From Bacillota bacterium (GTDB lineage: Bacteria; Bacillota; Limnochordia; DTU087; JAAYGB01): 34,382 nucleotides of DNA. The DNA lies in assembly GCA_012727955.1 (NCBI GenBank), contig JAAYGB010000028.1, positions 1-34,382 on the forward strand, given 5' to 3'. The notes beneath the pieces were generated by a model. That model was not told where the DNA came from and searched no databases. It saw only the letters and a list, made by a program, of their open reading frames with translations. A program made the position numbers and the translations under genes. This document shows, in pieces, positions 16,785 to 24,979 of the stretch; position 1 is the stretch's first letter, and the number at the start of each line of letters is the position of its first letter.

Positions 16785-17093
16785 GTGCAATACCTCCTCA
16801 AAGGCAAGCATGATTTTTCCCTATCCCTAGACAGTGCCTCGAAGACGACTTGGCAAGTAGTCAGGTATCACCCCCTTAGGGTGGAGTAGTGCAATTTCCC
16901 AAGGAAACAGAACCTTAACAAAGAGTCAATCTCATTGTTCGCCGGTACCAGTGATATTCCTGCAAAAATTTGACAAACTTGCGAAAATAGAGAATTGAGG
17001 GACAACTCTGACAGAGGGGGCTGGGCAGGTAAACCTGGGTTCGCAGAGAAAGTGGCAATATCGGAAAATCCATCCAGAAGGGACTGACGGCCA
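16785..17093. other. Divergent intergenic region between operon 1 and the M20 peptidase gene
   Basis: About 310 nt should hold promoters for both directions. A plus-strand TTGACA lies at about 16970 without a good -10 at 16-18 nt. No convincing minus-strand promoter pair was found. The one clear element is the minus-strand Shine-Dalgarno-like sequence at 16867-16877. Confidence 0.4.
16867..16877 (-). promoter_or_regulatory. Orphan Shine-Dalgarno-like element, leader of the operon 1 SBP
   Basis: Minus-strand AAGGGGGTGAT differs by one base from the perfect anti-16S sequence AAGGAGGTGAT, but lies 82 nt upstream of the SBP start. It belongs to a set with elements at 24898, 29378 and 32062. Confidence 0.45.
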
Positions 17094-18299
17094 GTGTTGT
17101 GCATGCTAACTTTGCTGGTGGTTCTAGTTACGGTAGTACTGCTGACCAAGCCCGTTGGCGCGGCCCAAGGAGAAGCTGAGGAACGGGCTCTAGAGTATGT
17201 TGATGAGCATCAAGAGGAGATCCTGGCGCAATGGCAAGAACTTGTTCAGATCCCGGGTCCCTCGGGACAAGAGGAGGCCAGGGCTCGGTGGGTCCAGCAG
17301 GAAATGAAGGAAATTGGACTAGATGGGGTCCATATCGATGGCAAAGGCAATGTGATCGGCGTGCTGCCGGGAAGTGACCATGGTCCTAACATAGTGTTTT
17401 CAGCCCATATGGATACGGTGTTTCCCATGGACACCGAGCTGTCGATTTCCGTTAAAGATGGATGGCTTCACGTTCCCGGTGCTGCCGACGATACCGCTGC
17501 GGTGGTTGCTATGCTGCACGGGGCCAGGGCCATCAAATCCAGTGGGGTTTCCCTGAAGGCAAACCTAATCTTCTTGGCCAGCGTCCAGGAAGAGACCGGG
17601 CTTGCCGGTGCCAAATACTTTCTCGATCACACTTCCCGCCCCATCGACATGTTTGTTGCCGTTGATGGTACCCTAGGCCAAGTGGTGTGTGGGGCCCTGG
17701 GGATTCAGTGGTGGACAATTACCTATGAGGTAGAGGCGGCCCATACCTTGGCCAGTAGGGGTAAGCCCAACGCTGCGGTGGCCCTGAGCCAGTTGATTCA
17801 ACGGTTGTACCAAATTCAACTTCCGGAAAAACCCTTAACCGTTTTGAACGTCGGAACCATTGGTGGGGGAACAGCGACCAATGCTGTCTGTGCTGAGGCG
17901 AAGTTGACGGTGGATCTCAGATCCCAATGTCCCCGGGAGTTAAATAACCTGGTTAATCAAGTGCTAGGGCAGGCTTACCTCACCGCTGCTGAGTGTGAAG
18001 CCAAGGTGACCCTGGAGTGTGCCAATGCCATCGAGGCCGGCATGATTGAGGATGCTGACAAGCACATTCTCACACAGATCGCCATGGGAACCCTTCGGGA
18101 TCTTGGGATCGAGCCGGAGTTGAGCACACTGGGTGCCACCGACGCTAATCCCGCTATTACCAGAGGCATTCCGGGTATCGCGATTGGTGTGGTCAAAGGT
18201 CGGCGGGTGCACTCCTTGGAGGAAGCAGCTAAGATCTCCAGCCTATATCCCGGCGTCAAGCAGCTGATTTTGCTGGCACTCCGGCTGGGCAATATCTAG
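17094..18299 (+). CDS. Exported M20-family metallopeptidase (peptidase T-like)
   Basis: A 401-residue zinc-dependent exopeptidase or deacylase of the M20 family. Two-metal residues are visible: H105-x-D107 (SAHMDTVF), the bridging Asp at 132/133 (GAADDTAAV), E166/E167 (VQEETG), D191 (VDGT) and C-terminal H373 (GRRVHSLEE). A lid/dimerisation domain lies between roughly 205 and 310. The N-terminus is a 20-residue hydrophobic segment ending KPVGAAQ, consistent with export or membrane anchoring, though its n-region lacks a positive charge. GTG 17094 follows AAGGGA by 10 nt and is the first start after a TGA at 17085. The next gene starts 14 nt later, so the two form an operon. It may trim peptides or acylated amino compounds outside the cytoplasm before uptake; this is inference. 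Confidence 0.85.
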   Translation: MLCMLTLLVVLVTVVLLTKPVGAAQGEAEERALEYVDEHQEEILAQWQELVQIPGPSGQEEARARWVQQEMKEIGLDGVHIDGKGNVIGVLPGSDHGPNIVFSAHMDTVFPMDTELSISVKDGWLHVPGAADDTAAVVAMLHGARAIKSSGVSLKANLIFLASVQEETGLAGAKYFLDHTSRPIDMFVAVDGTLGQVVCGALGIQWWTITYEVEAAHTLASRGKPNAAVALSQLIQRLYQIQLPEKPLTVLNVGTIGGGTATNAVCAEAKLTVDLRSQCPRELNNLVNQVLGQAYLTAAECEAKVTLECANAIEAGMIEDADKHILTQIAMGTLRDLGIEPELSTLGATDANPAITRGIPGIAIGVVKGRRVHSLEEAAKISSLYPGVKQLILLALRLGNI

Positions 18300-18313
18300 G
18301 AGGCGAGAGGGAG

Positions 18314-19336
18314 ATGGAAGTAAAACCGATGCCCGTTGGCATCGACAGCTACTGCTTGGTATCCCAGGATCTCAATTCCTTTGAAATTCTGCAGTGGACA
18401 AAGGCCCGAGGCGGGGCAGGGGTACAGTTCACCGCGCTCCCGGAGTATTCAGAGCCTGGGCAGGAGATTGACCTTGGGTTTCTCAGGGAATTGGGGGAGT
18501 TTGCCCGGGCGGAGAACATGTACATTGAATGGGGGCGGGCCCGTCATATTCCCTTTGATTTGTCCAGTGGCTGTTGGCAACCGGTTCTAGATTCCATTAT
18601 TACCGCTGTTTTGGAGGCTAAGGAGTTGGGAGCCACAGTGGTGCGCTCCTGTTCTGGGGGTTTGATGCGATGGCATAATCGTTTGCCTGCCACCGAAGTG
18701 ATGCTAGAGGAAATGGTGGAGCAGTTGCGGCAAGCGGTACCGATTCTGCAGGATCATGGAGTAACTTTAGCTATCGAAACCCACTTTGAGTTCACCACCT
18801 TTGAGCTGTTGCGGGTGTTTGAACAGGTAGGGGTTAACCCTGGCGAAGGGCTGGGTATTTGTCTGGATACGATGAATCTGTTGACAATGTTGGAAAACCC
18901 GGTCTGGGCAACCCGTCGAGTGTTGCCCTGGGTGGTGGCCACCCATGCTAAGGATGGTTGTATTCGACTCCACGAGGAGGGATTTGAAACCTTTACCACC
19001 CCCATAGGAAGGGGTTCAGTGGATTGGCAGGCCATTATCCCGATGCTGGCCCGCCTTACGCCAGGGGTTAAGTTATCCATAGAGGATCATGGTGGCTCCT
19101 TTGTCCTTCCGTATTTTCGTTCCACTTTTCTGTCTCGCTTTCCCGACTTAACGGGACAGGAGCTGGCTAGCCTCCAACAACTGGCAATGGAAACGGAAAT
19201 CCGAATCCAACGGGGTGAGGTAGCGCCGGTGGAACGGGCCAACTGGTCAGAAATCTGCCAGGTCCGGGTAACGGAAAATATCAAGAACCTGAAGGAGATT
19301 CAAGAACAAGTACTAGGAGCTACCCTCCCAGGGTAA
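18314..19336 (+). CDS. Xylose isomerase-like TIM-barrel sugar isomerase/epimerase
   Basis: A 340-residue AP_endonuc_2-fold enzyme. The metal-binding positions expected of the fold are present: Glu in LAIETHFEF, Asp in GICLDTMN, His in VATHAKDG and Glu in LSIEDHGGS. A C-terminal helical tail of about 60 residues (LASLQQLAMETEIRI...) is longer than in the 9722 paralogue, to which it is only distantly similar. ATG 18314 follows AGGAGG, which overlaps the peptidase stop. Its 3' end overlaps the convergent prenyltransferase gene by 17 nt. Substrate unknown; an epimerase or isomerase of a sugar or cyclitol is likely. Confidence 0.82.
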   Translation: MEVKPMPVGIDSYCLVSQDLNSFEILQWTKARGGAGVQFTALPEYSEPGQEIDLGFLRELGEFARAENMYIEWGRARHIPFDLSSGCWQPVLDSIITAVLEAKELGATVVRSCSGGLMRWHNRLPATEVMLEEMVEQLRQAVPILQDHGVTLAIETHFEFTTFELLRVFEQVGVNPGEGLGICLDTMNLLTMLENPVWATRRVLPWVVATHAKDGCIRLHEEGFETFTTPIGRGSVDWQAIIPMLARLTPGVKLSIEDHGGSFVLPYFRSTFLSRFPDLTGQELASLQQLAMETEIRIQRGEVAPVERANWSEICQVRVTENIKNLKEIQEQVLGATLPG

Positions 19337-19982
19337 CATCCTGAGTCTGATACCACTCTAGGGCTTGATAGAAATGTTCTGGGACAAAGTCCGGCCAATA
19401 GGCGTCGACCACATAGAAATCGGCATAGATCGACTGGACGGGAAGAAATCCCGACAGCCGTCGACGGCCACCCCAGCGAATGATCAGATCCACCCGGGAG
19501 ATGTCTGCCGAGGCAATGTTATCCACCAGTCTGCCGCCGTGGATTCTCTGCCGCTCTAGACCCCAGTCTAGGTCCCAGCGCCAGCCGTAGTTGACTAGGA
19601 AGTTGACTTTGATGGAACCGGGTCCAAATACTTGACGGGTTCGGTAGGGGATTAGCTCCTTGGGAAAGAGAGGAGAATCGCTGTTGCCGATGACCAGCAA
19701 CCTGGCATCCAGGTGGCTGAGGATTTCCACGGACTTGACGCAGGCCCGTTGGAAGGCTCTAGTCTGAACGGCAGGCCTTTTGGTGTTGTCCTGGGTAAAT
19801 CCATAGAAGGTGACTTCCTCGATCCCAAGCTCTCGGCACAGGTTGTAGAGTTGTACTCCTGGGGCAATACCATGATCATAGCCGGCGTGTTTGGGTAGCC
19901 CCTGGGCTTCGGCCCAGCGGCGATTGCCATCGGGAATGATCCCAATGTGTTGCGGAAGTCGGGTGAACTGTCTAGGTTTCAT
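19320..19982 (-). CDS. Divergent cis-prenyltransferase (undecaprenyl diphosphate synthase-like)
   Basis: A 220-residue member of the UppS/cis-prenyltransferase family. Landmarks are HIGIIPDGNRRWAEAQGLPKHAG (D18, the diphosphate-site Asp), FTQDNTKRP, FLVNYGWRW and DLIIRWGGRRRLSGFLPVQSIYADFY...WPDF. Several catalytic positions differ from E. coli UppS. The Glu of RTGGEHR (E198) is Arg173, the Mg2+-binding Glu213 is Asp188, and the Trp of ENW is Thr. Other conserved Arg and Ser residues are kept. It may make another polyprenyl chain length or have lost the standard activity, so uppS is not assigned. ATG 19982 follows GAGGTG by 6 nt; an upstream in-frame TTG is less likely. It appears monocistronic, with its stop inside the end of the convergent isomerase gene. 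Confidence 0.82.
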   Translation of the reverse strand: MKPRQFTRLPQHIGIIPDGNRRWAEAQGLPKHAGYDHGIAPGVQLYNLCRELGIEEVTFYGFTQDNTKRPAVQTRAFQRACVKSVEILSHLDARLLVIGNSDSPLFPKELIPYRTRQVFGPGSIKVNFLVNYGWRWDLDWGLERQRIHGGRLVDNIASADISRVDLIIRWGGRRRLSGFLPVQSIYADFYVVDAYWPDFVPEHFYQALEWYQTQDVTLGG

Positions 19983-20073
19983 CGCACTCACCTCTGATGG
20001 TAACACTACTTCTTGGTCTGGCAACCAACTTTGGTTAGTATAACCGGGAAGGCTAGAGGAATACGAGGATAGG

Positions 20074-20106
20074 AAAACACCGGGTCAAAGGGACCCGGTG
20101 TTTTTT
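20074..20106. terminator. Rho-independent terminator (bidirectional), 3' of the dpp-like operon
   Basis: AAAACACCGGGTC and GACCCGGTGTTTT make a 13-bp perfect stem around a 5-nt loop. U-runs occur in both directions, six T on plus and TTTT on minus. It lies 42 nt after the minus-strand SBP gene that it most likely terminates. Confidence 0.85.
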
Positions 20107-20147
20107 GGACTGGTTTGGAGGTTGTAATTTTAATCTAAGTTGTATTT

Positions 20148-21659
20148 CTATCGAACGTCGACGGGGTAGAGCTCCCAGTCGGCAGTGGGACCTTGGATAA
20201 GTCCTGTGACTCGTTCACGCATGGCAATGGTATTCACTTGATGCCACAGAGGTACCATAGCCACGTCTTCCATCAAGAATAGATTTGCCTGGTGCAGCAG
20301 TTCCAGACGCTCGTCTTGGTCAATGCTCAGCTGACTTGCCTCAATGAGTTTGTCCGCTTCTGGATTTCGATAGAAGCTCCGGTTTGAGGCTCCGGCGTTG
20401 GCACTGTGCAGGTTAGGATACAGCATTCCGCTGCCATCCTGGGTTAGGTTAGACCATCCCAGCAAGAACATGTCGGTTTCGCCGGTCAGGGTCGCATCGA
20501 GATAGGCGCCCCAATCCAGTATCTTTAGATCAGCCTGAATGCCTACTTGTCTCAGCTGTGCCTGGATGATCTGGGCAGCCCTGACGTAGTCCTCAGAACT
20601 GTTGCTGGCCCAGAGGGTGGTTCTGAAGCCATTGGGGAATCCAGCTTGAGCCAGCAATGCCTTACTCTTCTCAGGATTGTACTCATAGCCGTGCTCTTCA
20701 GCTTCCGGCTTATAGCCAAAGACCTGGGGTCCGATGATGCTGTCGGAGCGGACAGCCAAACCATCGAAGGTACTGACGAGAGCATCGATGTCCAAGGCAT
20801 AGGCGACGGCTTGACGGACCAGTTTGTTCTTCCAGGGCTCTTTGTCAAAGTTGAAGCTTAGGTAGCGAATCGGAGTTCCAGTACTGGTCTGGACTCTGAT
20901 ATCGGGGTTAAACTGCAGTCTCGGCAATTGCTCCGGTGGGATGTTGTCGATAAAGTCAACCTCACCGGTCTCCAACATCGCGATCCGAGTGGCTGCCTCG
21001 GGGATTACCCGGAAGACGATCTTATCCAGTTTGGCCGGGGTGCCCCAATAATCATCGTTGCGAACCATGGTCAAGGAATCATTGGTTACCATACTCTCAA
21101 ACTTGAAGGGGCCCGTTCCCACGGGGTTCTGCATCAAGTTGCCATACTTAGCGACCGCGGTGGGGCTGACGATGGCAGAGTTGTCATGGGTCAGGTTAGC
21201 CAAGAAGAGACCATCGGGCCGCTTAAGTTTGATGACCACGGTATGTTCATCGGCTACCTCAACGGATTCCACACTTTCCCATAGGCTTGCTCGGGGGGAA
21301 GCGACGGCAGGATCCATCATGCGCTCAATGGTAAACTTGACTGCGGCAGCGTTAAAGTCGGTGCCATCGTGGAACTTCACGCCCTCCCGGAGTTTGATGA
21401 CATAGGTGGTGTCGTCGGGGTTTTCGTAGGAAAGGGCTAATAGTGGTTCGATTTCGTTGGTCTCATAGTTACGGCGAAATAGCGTCTCATACATCTGCGA
21501 GTTAGCATTGGAGGACGCGGAGTCATTGGTTAGGCTCGGTGACAAACCAACGGGACCGGCAGCGGCTCCATAGACGAGTACCTTCTCTGCCATGGCGGTA
21601 CCAGCAACGCTAAGGACTAACAACGCGACGGTGATTAGGACAACTAACCTCTTTTGCAC
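20148..21659 (-). CDS. Dipeptide-type solute-binding protein, SBP_bac_5 family
   Basis: A 503-residue extracytoplasmic binding protein of usual DppA/OppA length. The signal peptide (MQKRLVVLITVALLVLSVAGTAMA) ends in an AMA site before EKVLVYG, without a lipobox Cys. Motifs are YVIKLREGVKFHDGTDFNAAAVKFTIERMMD, NPVGTGPFKFE, VRQAVAYALDIDALV and NPEKSKALLAQAGFPNGF. The GTG start follows an AAGGAG region. It is last in a dppB-dppC-SBP operon and is not closely related to the YNEAPML binding proteins of the two opp-type operons. Likely cargo is a peptide, but nickel, sugar or opine relatives exist in the family. Confidence 0.92.
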   Translation of the reverse strand: MQKRLVVLITVALLVLSVAGTAMAEKVLVYGAAAGPVGLSPSLTNDSASSNANSQMYETLFRRNYETNEIEPLLALSYENPDDTTYVIKLREGVKFHDGTDFNAAAVKFTIERMMDPAVASPRASLWESVESVEVADEHTVVIKLKRPDGLFLANLTHDNSAIVSPTAVAKYGNLMQNPVGTGPFKFESMVTNDSLTMVRNDDYWGTPAKLDKIVFRVIPEAATRIAMLETGEVDFIDNIPPEQLPRLQFNPDIRVQTSTGTPIRYLSFNFDKEPWKNKLVRQAVAYALDIDALVSTFDGLAVRSDSIIGPQVFGYKPEAEEHGYEYNPEKSKALLAQAGFPNGFRTTLWASNSSEDYVRAAQIIQAQLRQVGIQADLKILDWGAYLDATLTGETDMFLLGWSNLTQDGSGMLYPNLHSANAGASNRSFYRNPEADKLIEASQLSIDQDERLELLHQANLFLMEDVAMVPLWHQVNTIAMRERVTGLIQGPTADWELYPVDVR

Positions 21660-21705
21660 TTACCTTCATCTCCTTTTCCTTCTGTGATTATGAAGTTCTA
21701 TCCCA

Positions 21706-21729
21706 TAAGGTGCAGCTGATGTCACCTTA
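21706..21729 (-). other. Small intra-operon hairpin between dppC-like and SBP genes
   Basis: TAAGGTG and CACCTTA can form a 7-bp stem around a 10-nt loop, just after the permease stop. No U-tract follows, so it may stabilise or process the mRNA. The stem is short and could be chance. Confidence 0.35.
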
Positions 21730-21750
21730 CAGTTCAAACAATGACCTTGA

Positions 21751-22653
21751 TTAGACATCGGACAGGTTGGGATCCAGGGCATCCCGTAGTCCATCGCCCA
21801 ACAGGTTAAAGCCAAAGACCACTATGGCAATGGCAAATCCCGGCACAATGGCTATGTGTGGAGCGTTGTACAAGAAGGCTCGGCCTTCGGCAATCATTGC
21901 GCCCCACTCCGGTGTGGGAGGCTGCGCCCCAAGGCCCAAGAAGCTCAAAGTGGCCGTGGACATAATGGATGATGCTATTCGCATCGATGAATACACAATC
22001 ACCGGTGCAAGACAGTTAGGTAGAATATGCCTGAACAGAATTCGGTAGTCTCTGCAGCCAATGGCTTTGGTTGCAGTCACATACTCCTGACTCTTGACGG
22101 CAAGCACTTGACCTCTGACCACCCTAGCGAAGGTGGGGATCGACCAGATTCCGATGGCGATGACTACATTCCAGGTGCTTGGACCCAACGCGGCCACAAT
22201 CGCGATGGCCAGTAAGACACCGGGAAAGGCCAGCAGCACATCGATGAAACGCATGATAATGTTATCGGCCTTTGGGTAGTATCCAGCTATGAGGCCTAAA
22301 GTGACTCCAAAGACAAGTCCCAACCCTACGGAGGAGACTCCCACCACCAGTGAGATTCTGGAACCGTGAATCACTCGGCTTAAGATATCCCGGCCAAAGG
22401 CATCGGTTCCCAATAAATGTCCTGGAGTTCCAATGGGTTTGAAACGGTTAATCAGATTTTGCTCGAGAGGATCGTAGGGTGCGAGCCAATCGGCAGAAAT
22501 TGCGGCAAACACCAAGAGAAAAAGAACTAGAAGTCCAAACATTGCCGATCTGTTGCGTCGCAGGCGTCGCCACGCCCGTCGGCCTTGGCTAATGCTTTCA
22601 TATTGATCCTCTGTTTGTGCCCTATTCTGGTTGAGGACGACATCCGTTGACAT
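21751..22653 (-). CDS. Dipeptide-type ABC permease, DppC-like
   Basis: A 300-residue inner-membrane permease of ordinary DppC length, without the long external insert seen in the two OppC-type proteins. It has a cytoplasmic N-terminus with RRAWRRLRRNRSAMFG, a first membrane helix, then DPLEQNLINRFKPIGTPGHLLGTDAFGRDILSRVIHG and the EAA-type loop (ATKAIGCRDYRILFRHILPN). It ends LLGDGLRDALDPN. AAGGAGGTGA lies close upstream of the ATG. It is 14 nt from the dppB-like gene. Confidence 0.93.
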   Translation of the reverse strand: MSTDVVLNQNRAQTEDQYESISQGRRAWRRLRRNRSAMFGLLVLFLLVFAAISADWLAPYDPLEQNLINRFKPIGTPGHLLGTDAFGRDILSRVIHGSRISLVVGVSSVGLGLVFGVTLGLIAGYYPKADNIIMRFIDVLLAFPGVLLAIAIVAALGPSTWNVVIAIGIWSIPTFARVVRGQVLAVKSQEYVTATKAIGCRDYRILFRHILPNCLAPVIVYSSMRIASSIMSTATLSFLGLGAQPPTPEWGAMIAEGRAFLYNAPHIAIVPGFAIAIVVFGFNLLGDGLRDALDPNLSDV

Positions 22654-22667
22654 GACTAGTCACCTCC

Positions 22668-23609
22668 TTAGTCATAGCGAATTCTGGGATCTAGGACCGC
22701 ATACATTACGTCAACCAACAGGTTCATGAGGACGAAGGTAGAAGCCACCAGCAGCACAGCTCCCTGAACCACGGGAAAGTCCCGGGAAGTAATGGCCTGC
22801 ACCATTGTCCGTCCAACACCGTTAATGGCGAAGACCGACTCCGTTACTACGGTACCACCCAGGAGACCGCCGAAGTTAATTCCAATCACGGTGGCAACGG
22901 GAATGAGGGCATTGCGAAATACATGCTTGCCAATGGTCACCATTTGGCTCAGCCCCTTGGCTCGGGCGGTGCGCACAAAATCCGCACGCATCACTTCGAG
23001 CATAGAAGAGCGGGTAATCCGTGCGAGCAAGGCTGCGGTCTGAACTCCCAGGGTGATGGCTGGTAACGTCAATTGTTTGATTCCAGTAACCGTCCACCAC
23101 TGGCCGTTGTAACCCGCGACGGGAAACCAACGAAGGCGCACGGCGAAAATCAGCATCAGCATCAAACCGAGCCAGAAGTTAGGCAAGGAGATTCCCAAGA
23201 GGGCTGTGACCATACTGGCTGAGTCAAAGACCGAACCCTTTTTCACGGCGGCAATGATGCCGCTGGTAAGTCCAATGATCATGGCGACAATCATTGCTGC
23301 CACCGCCAAGGCAACGGTGTTGGGAAAGCGTTGGGCCAACATGGCTGATACCGACTCACCGGACTGAACTGACTCTCCCAAATCCCCTCGCAGCGCATTA
23401 CTAAGGAAGCGCCAGTACTGCACATAGATTGGCTCATTGAGTCCCAGCTTCTCACGAATAGCTGCAATCTCACTGGCCGTTGCCGTTGGGCCTGCCAAAA
23501 TGAGGGCTGGATCTCCAGGGGCTAGATGCATTACCAGAAACACGATAACTGATATCCCCAGAAGAACCGGCAGCAACATCAAGAGCCGGCGCTGAATGTA
23601 CCTCAACAA
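22668..23609 (-). CDS. Dipeptide-type ABC permease, DppB-like
   Basis: A 313-residue inner-membrane permease starting MLRYIQRRLLMLLPVLLGISVIVFLVMHLAPGDPA, the standard DppB/NikB head. The EAA-type loop (DFVRTARAKGLSQMVTIGKHVFRNALIPV) and the tail VDVMYAVLDPRIRYD are intact. The start is TTG with AAGGAG about 9-10 nt upstream. It is first gene of the operon, and no ATPase gene accompanies it. The complex must use ATPases encoded elsewhere, possibly shared with the neighbouring opp-type operons. Confidence 0.93.
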   Translation of the reverse strand: MLRYIQRRLLMLLPVLLGISVIVFLVMHLAPGDPALILAGPTATASEIAAIREKLGLNEPIYVQYWRFLSNALRGDLGESVQSGESVSAMLAQRFPNTVALAVAAMIVAMIIGLTSGIIAAVKKGSVFDSASMVTALLGISLPNFWLGLMLMLIFAVRLRWFPVAGYNGQWWTVTGIKQLTLPAITLGVQTAALLARITRSSMLEVMRADFVRTARAKGLSQMVTIGKHVFRNALIPVATVIGINFGGLLGGTVVTESVFAINGVGRTMVQAITSRDFPVVQGAVLLVASTFVLMNLLVDVMYAVLDPRIRYD

Positions 23610-24014
23610 TGTCTTCCACTCCTTACGTCAACAGTTCCTAACGGATAAATATATGAATTCATTTTATGTCTGTATATTCTACCACTGTTTGGTGAGCTTG
23701 GGAAGGTACGTAACTAGAACTTTACACTTGAAAGGGCCGGAAAGTGTCGAAGTTCGATAAGAAGCAGGTATAACGATGCGAAAAGGGACACCGCGGGGCC
23801 GTGGACAGCAAGGGGGAGGCTGTATGTTTATTGTATACAGTATGCATATCCATGCATAAATTGACAAAGTATGCCAGTTCTTGAGCCAGCGAGGAAGGCT
23901 TTACTTCGCCAGCAAAGAAGGACAAAGTATTTGCCTTTCGAACAAGAAGGGATAGACAGTAAGTGACAACAACCAAAGAACGTTTCGTGAGGATTTTATT
24001 GACAAAGGGTTGGG
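23610..24014. other. Divergent intergenic region between the dpp-like operon and the HAM1-like gene
   Basis: About 400 nt with no supportable gene. A possible minus-strand promoter is TTCCCA (23699-23704) and TAGAAT (23676-23681) with 17-nt spacing. A perfect inverted repeat lies at 23841-23858. TTGACA motifs at 23861 and about 24000 on the plus strand lack good -10 partners. Confidence 0.4.
23841..23858. repeat. Perfect inverted repeat, candidate operator
   Basis: TATGCAT and ATGCATA are perfectly complementary with 4-nt spacing, and a TGTATACA palindrome lies just to the left. Paired AT-rich palindromes of this kind are common operators of GntR- or LacI-like dimers. Which flanking gene it serves is unclear. 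Confidence 0.4.
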
Positions 24015-24620
24015 ATGAGGATGTCTACTAGATGTGTTTTGCTAGCCAGCAAGAATCCCGGAAAGATTAGAAACTTCACCATGGCCTTTGCAGAATTGGG
24101 CATTGCCTGTCGGCCAGTGGACAGCGTCACTGCCCTAAAGATTGAGGAGCACGCAGTTACTCCCGAAGAAAACGCGTTGCTGAAAGCTAGGGCCCATTGG
24201 CAGCCAGGCACTATTGTCCTCGGCGATGATGCCGGTCTTGAGATTGATGCCTTAGGTGGAGAGCCGGGAATACAGGCCCGGCGGTGGAACGGTCGGTTTC
24301 CCGATACCGTTGACGATGATACCTGGTTAGATTATTTGTTGAAGCGACTTGAGGGAGTGCCCCTGGAAAAGAGGACGGCAAGATTTGTTTCCGGTTGGGC
24401 TTTGATCGGTCCCAATGGAGAATCCGATGTCATGCGCTATGAACAGCCCTTCATAATTGCCGAAAAGAGGATTCGGCCGATGAAGCCTGGTCTGCCAATG
24501 ACGGCAGTAACCATTGAACAAGTGACCAAAGCGCCCCTTCCCCTCCCCCAAGCCTTGGCGGCCTGGCCCTTCTTGAGAAGGGTACTACAGATTGACCTGG
24601 TTGCCACAGGTAATGCATAA
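24015..24620 (+). CDS. Divergent HAM1/RdgB-like non-canonical purine NTP pyrophosphatase
   Basis: A 201-residue protein related to the ITPase/RdgB house-cleaning family, which hydrolyses (d)ITP and dXTP to monophosphates. The N-terminal half fits well: LLASKNPGKIRNF, TPEENALLKARAHW and VLGDDAGLEIDALGGEPGIQARRW (catalytic DD-x-GL-x-(V/I)DAL). The C-terminal half is unusual: the GFGYDP and SHR motifs are not seen, and the segment RPMKPGLPMTAVTIEQV stands in their place. It may therefore have a different nucleotide preference. The ATG at 24015 or the one at 24021 could be the start; AAAGGG lies upstream. A strong terminator follows. Confidence 0.78.
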   Translation: MRMSTRCVLLASKNPGKIRNFTMAFAELGIACRPVDSVTALKIEEHAVTPEENALLKARAHWQPGTIVLGDDAGLEIDALGGEPGIQARRWNGRFPDTVDDDTWLDYLLKRLEGVPLEKRTARFVSGWALIGPNGESDVMRYEQPFIIAEKRIRPMKPGLPMTAVTIEQVTKAPLPLPQALAAWPFLRRVLQIDLVATGNA

Positions 24621-24667
24621 TTATAGAGGCAGAGTATTTAAATAATTAGAAGAAATAAGACAATTAG

Positions 24668-24710
24668 GCCCATCCATAGGGAGTTAGAGCCCTACGGATG
24701 GGCTTTTATT
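24668..24710 (+). terminator. Rho-independent terminator of the HAM1-like gene
   Basis: GCCCATCC...AGGG pairs with CCCT...GGATGGGC around a short loop (24668-24703), followed by TTTTATT. It lies 48 nt after the stop codon and isolates this gene from opp-type operon 2. Confidence 0.88.
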
Positions 24711-24979
24711 GTTGGATAAACCTGAAGGGTGTGACAATATAAAAAGCACGAAAGAATGGGAAGAAAAATGAAAATAAAAAAGAGGGAATTGTCAGAGGAG
24801 GGAAAACCAAATAGTTAGGGGTTAAAACTTTGTTACTGACGAGCAAATATTTGGTCTCGTTGCGTCGGAAACCCTGAACACAACTGGGGCCAATATGAAG
24901 GGGGTGCAGTTCCGTTCGAGGTTAGCTAGTCCTAGCAATGGATGCAAAAGATTCTTGAGAAAAGAGGTGGAGATTGACA
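24711..24979 (+). other. Leader region of opp-type operon 2
   Basis: About 270 nt, purine-rich at first. A TTGTCA at 24789 lacks a good -10 17 nt downstream, so the promoter is not located. The one clear element is the Shine-Dalgarno-like sequence at 24898-24906. Confidence 0.4.
24898..24906 (+). promoter_or_regulatory. Orphan Shine-Dalgarno-like element, leader of operon 2
   Basis: AAGGGGGTG lies 73 nt before the oppB start, well outside initiation distance. An internal GTG opens a reading frame out of phase with oppB. It has the same form and distance as elements before three SBP genes. Confidence 0.4.

Noticed and set aside
24789-24817. TTGTCA with TAGTTA at 17-nt spacing as the promoter of operon 2
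   Set aside because: The -10 matches only 2 of 6 consensus bases.
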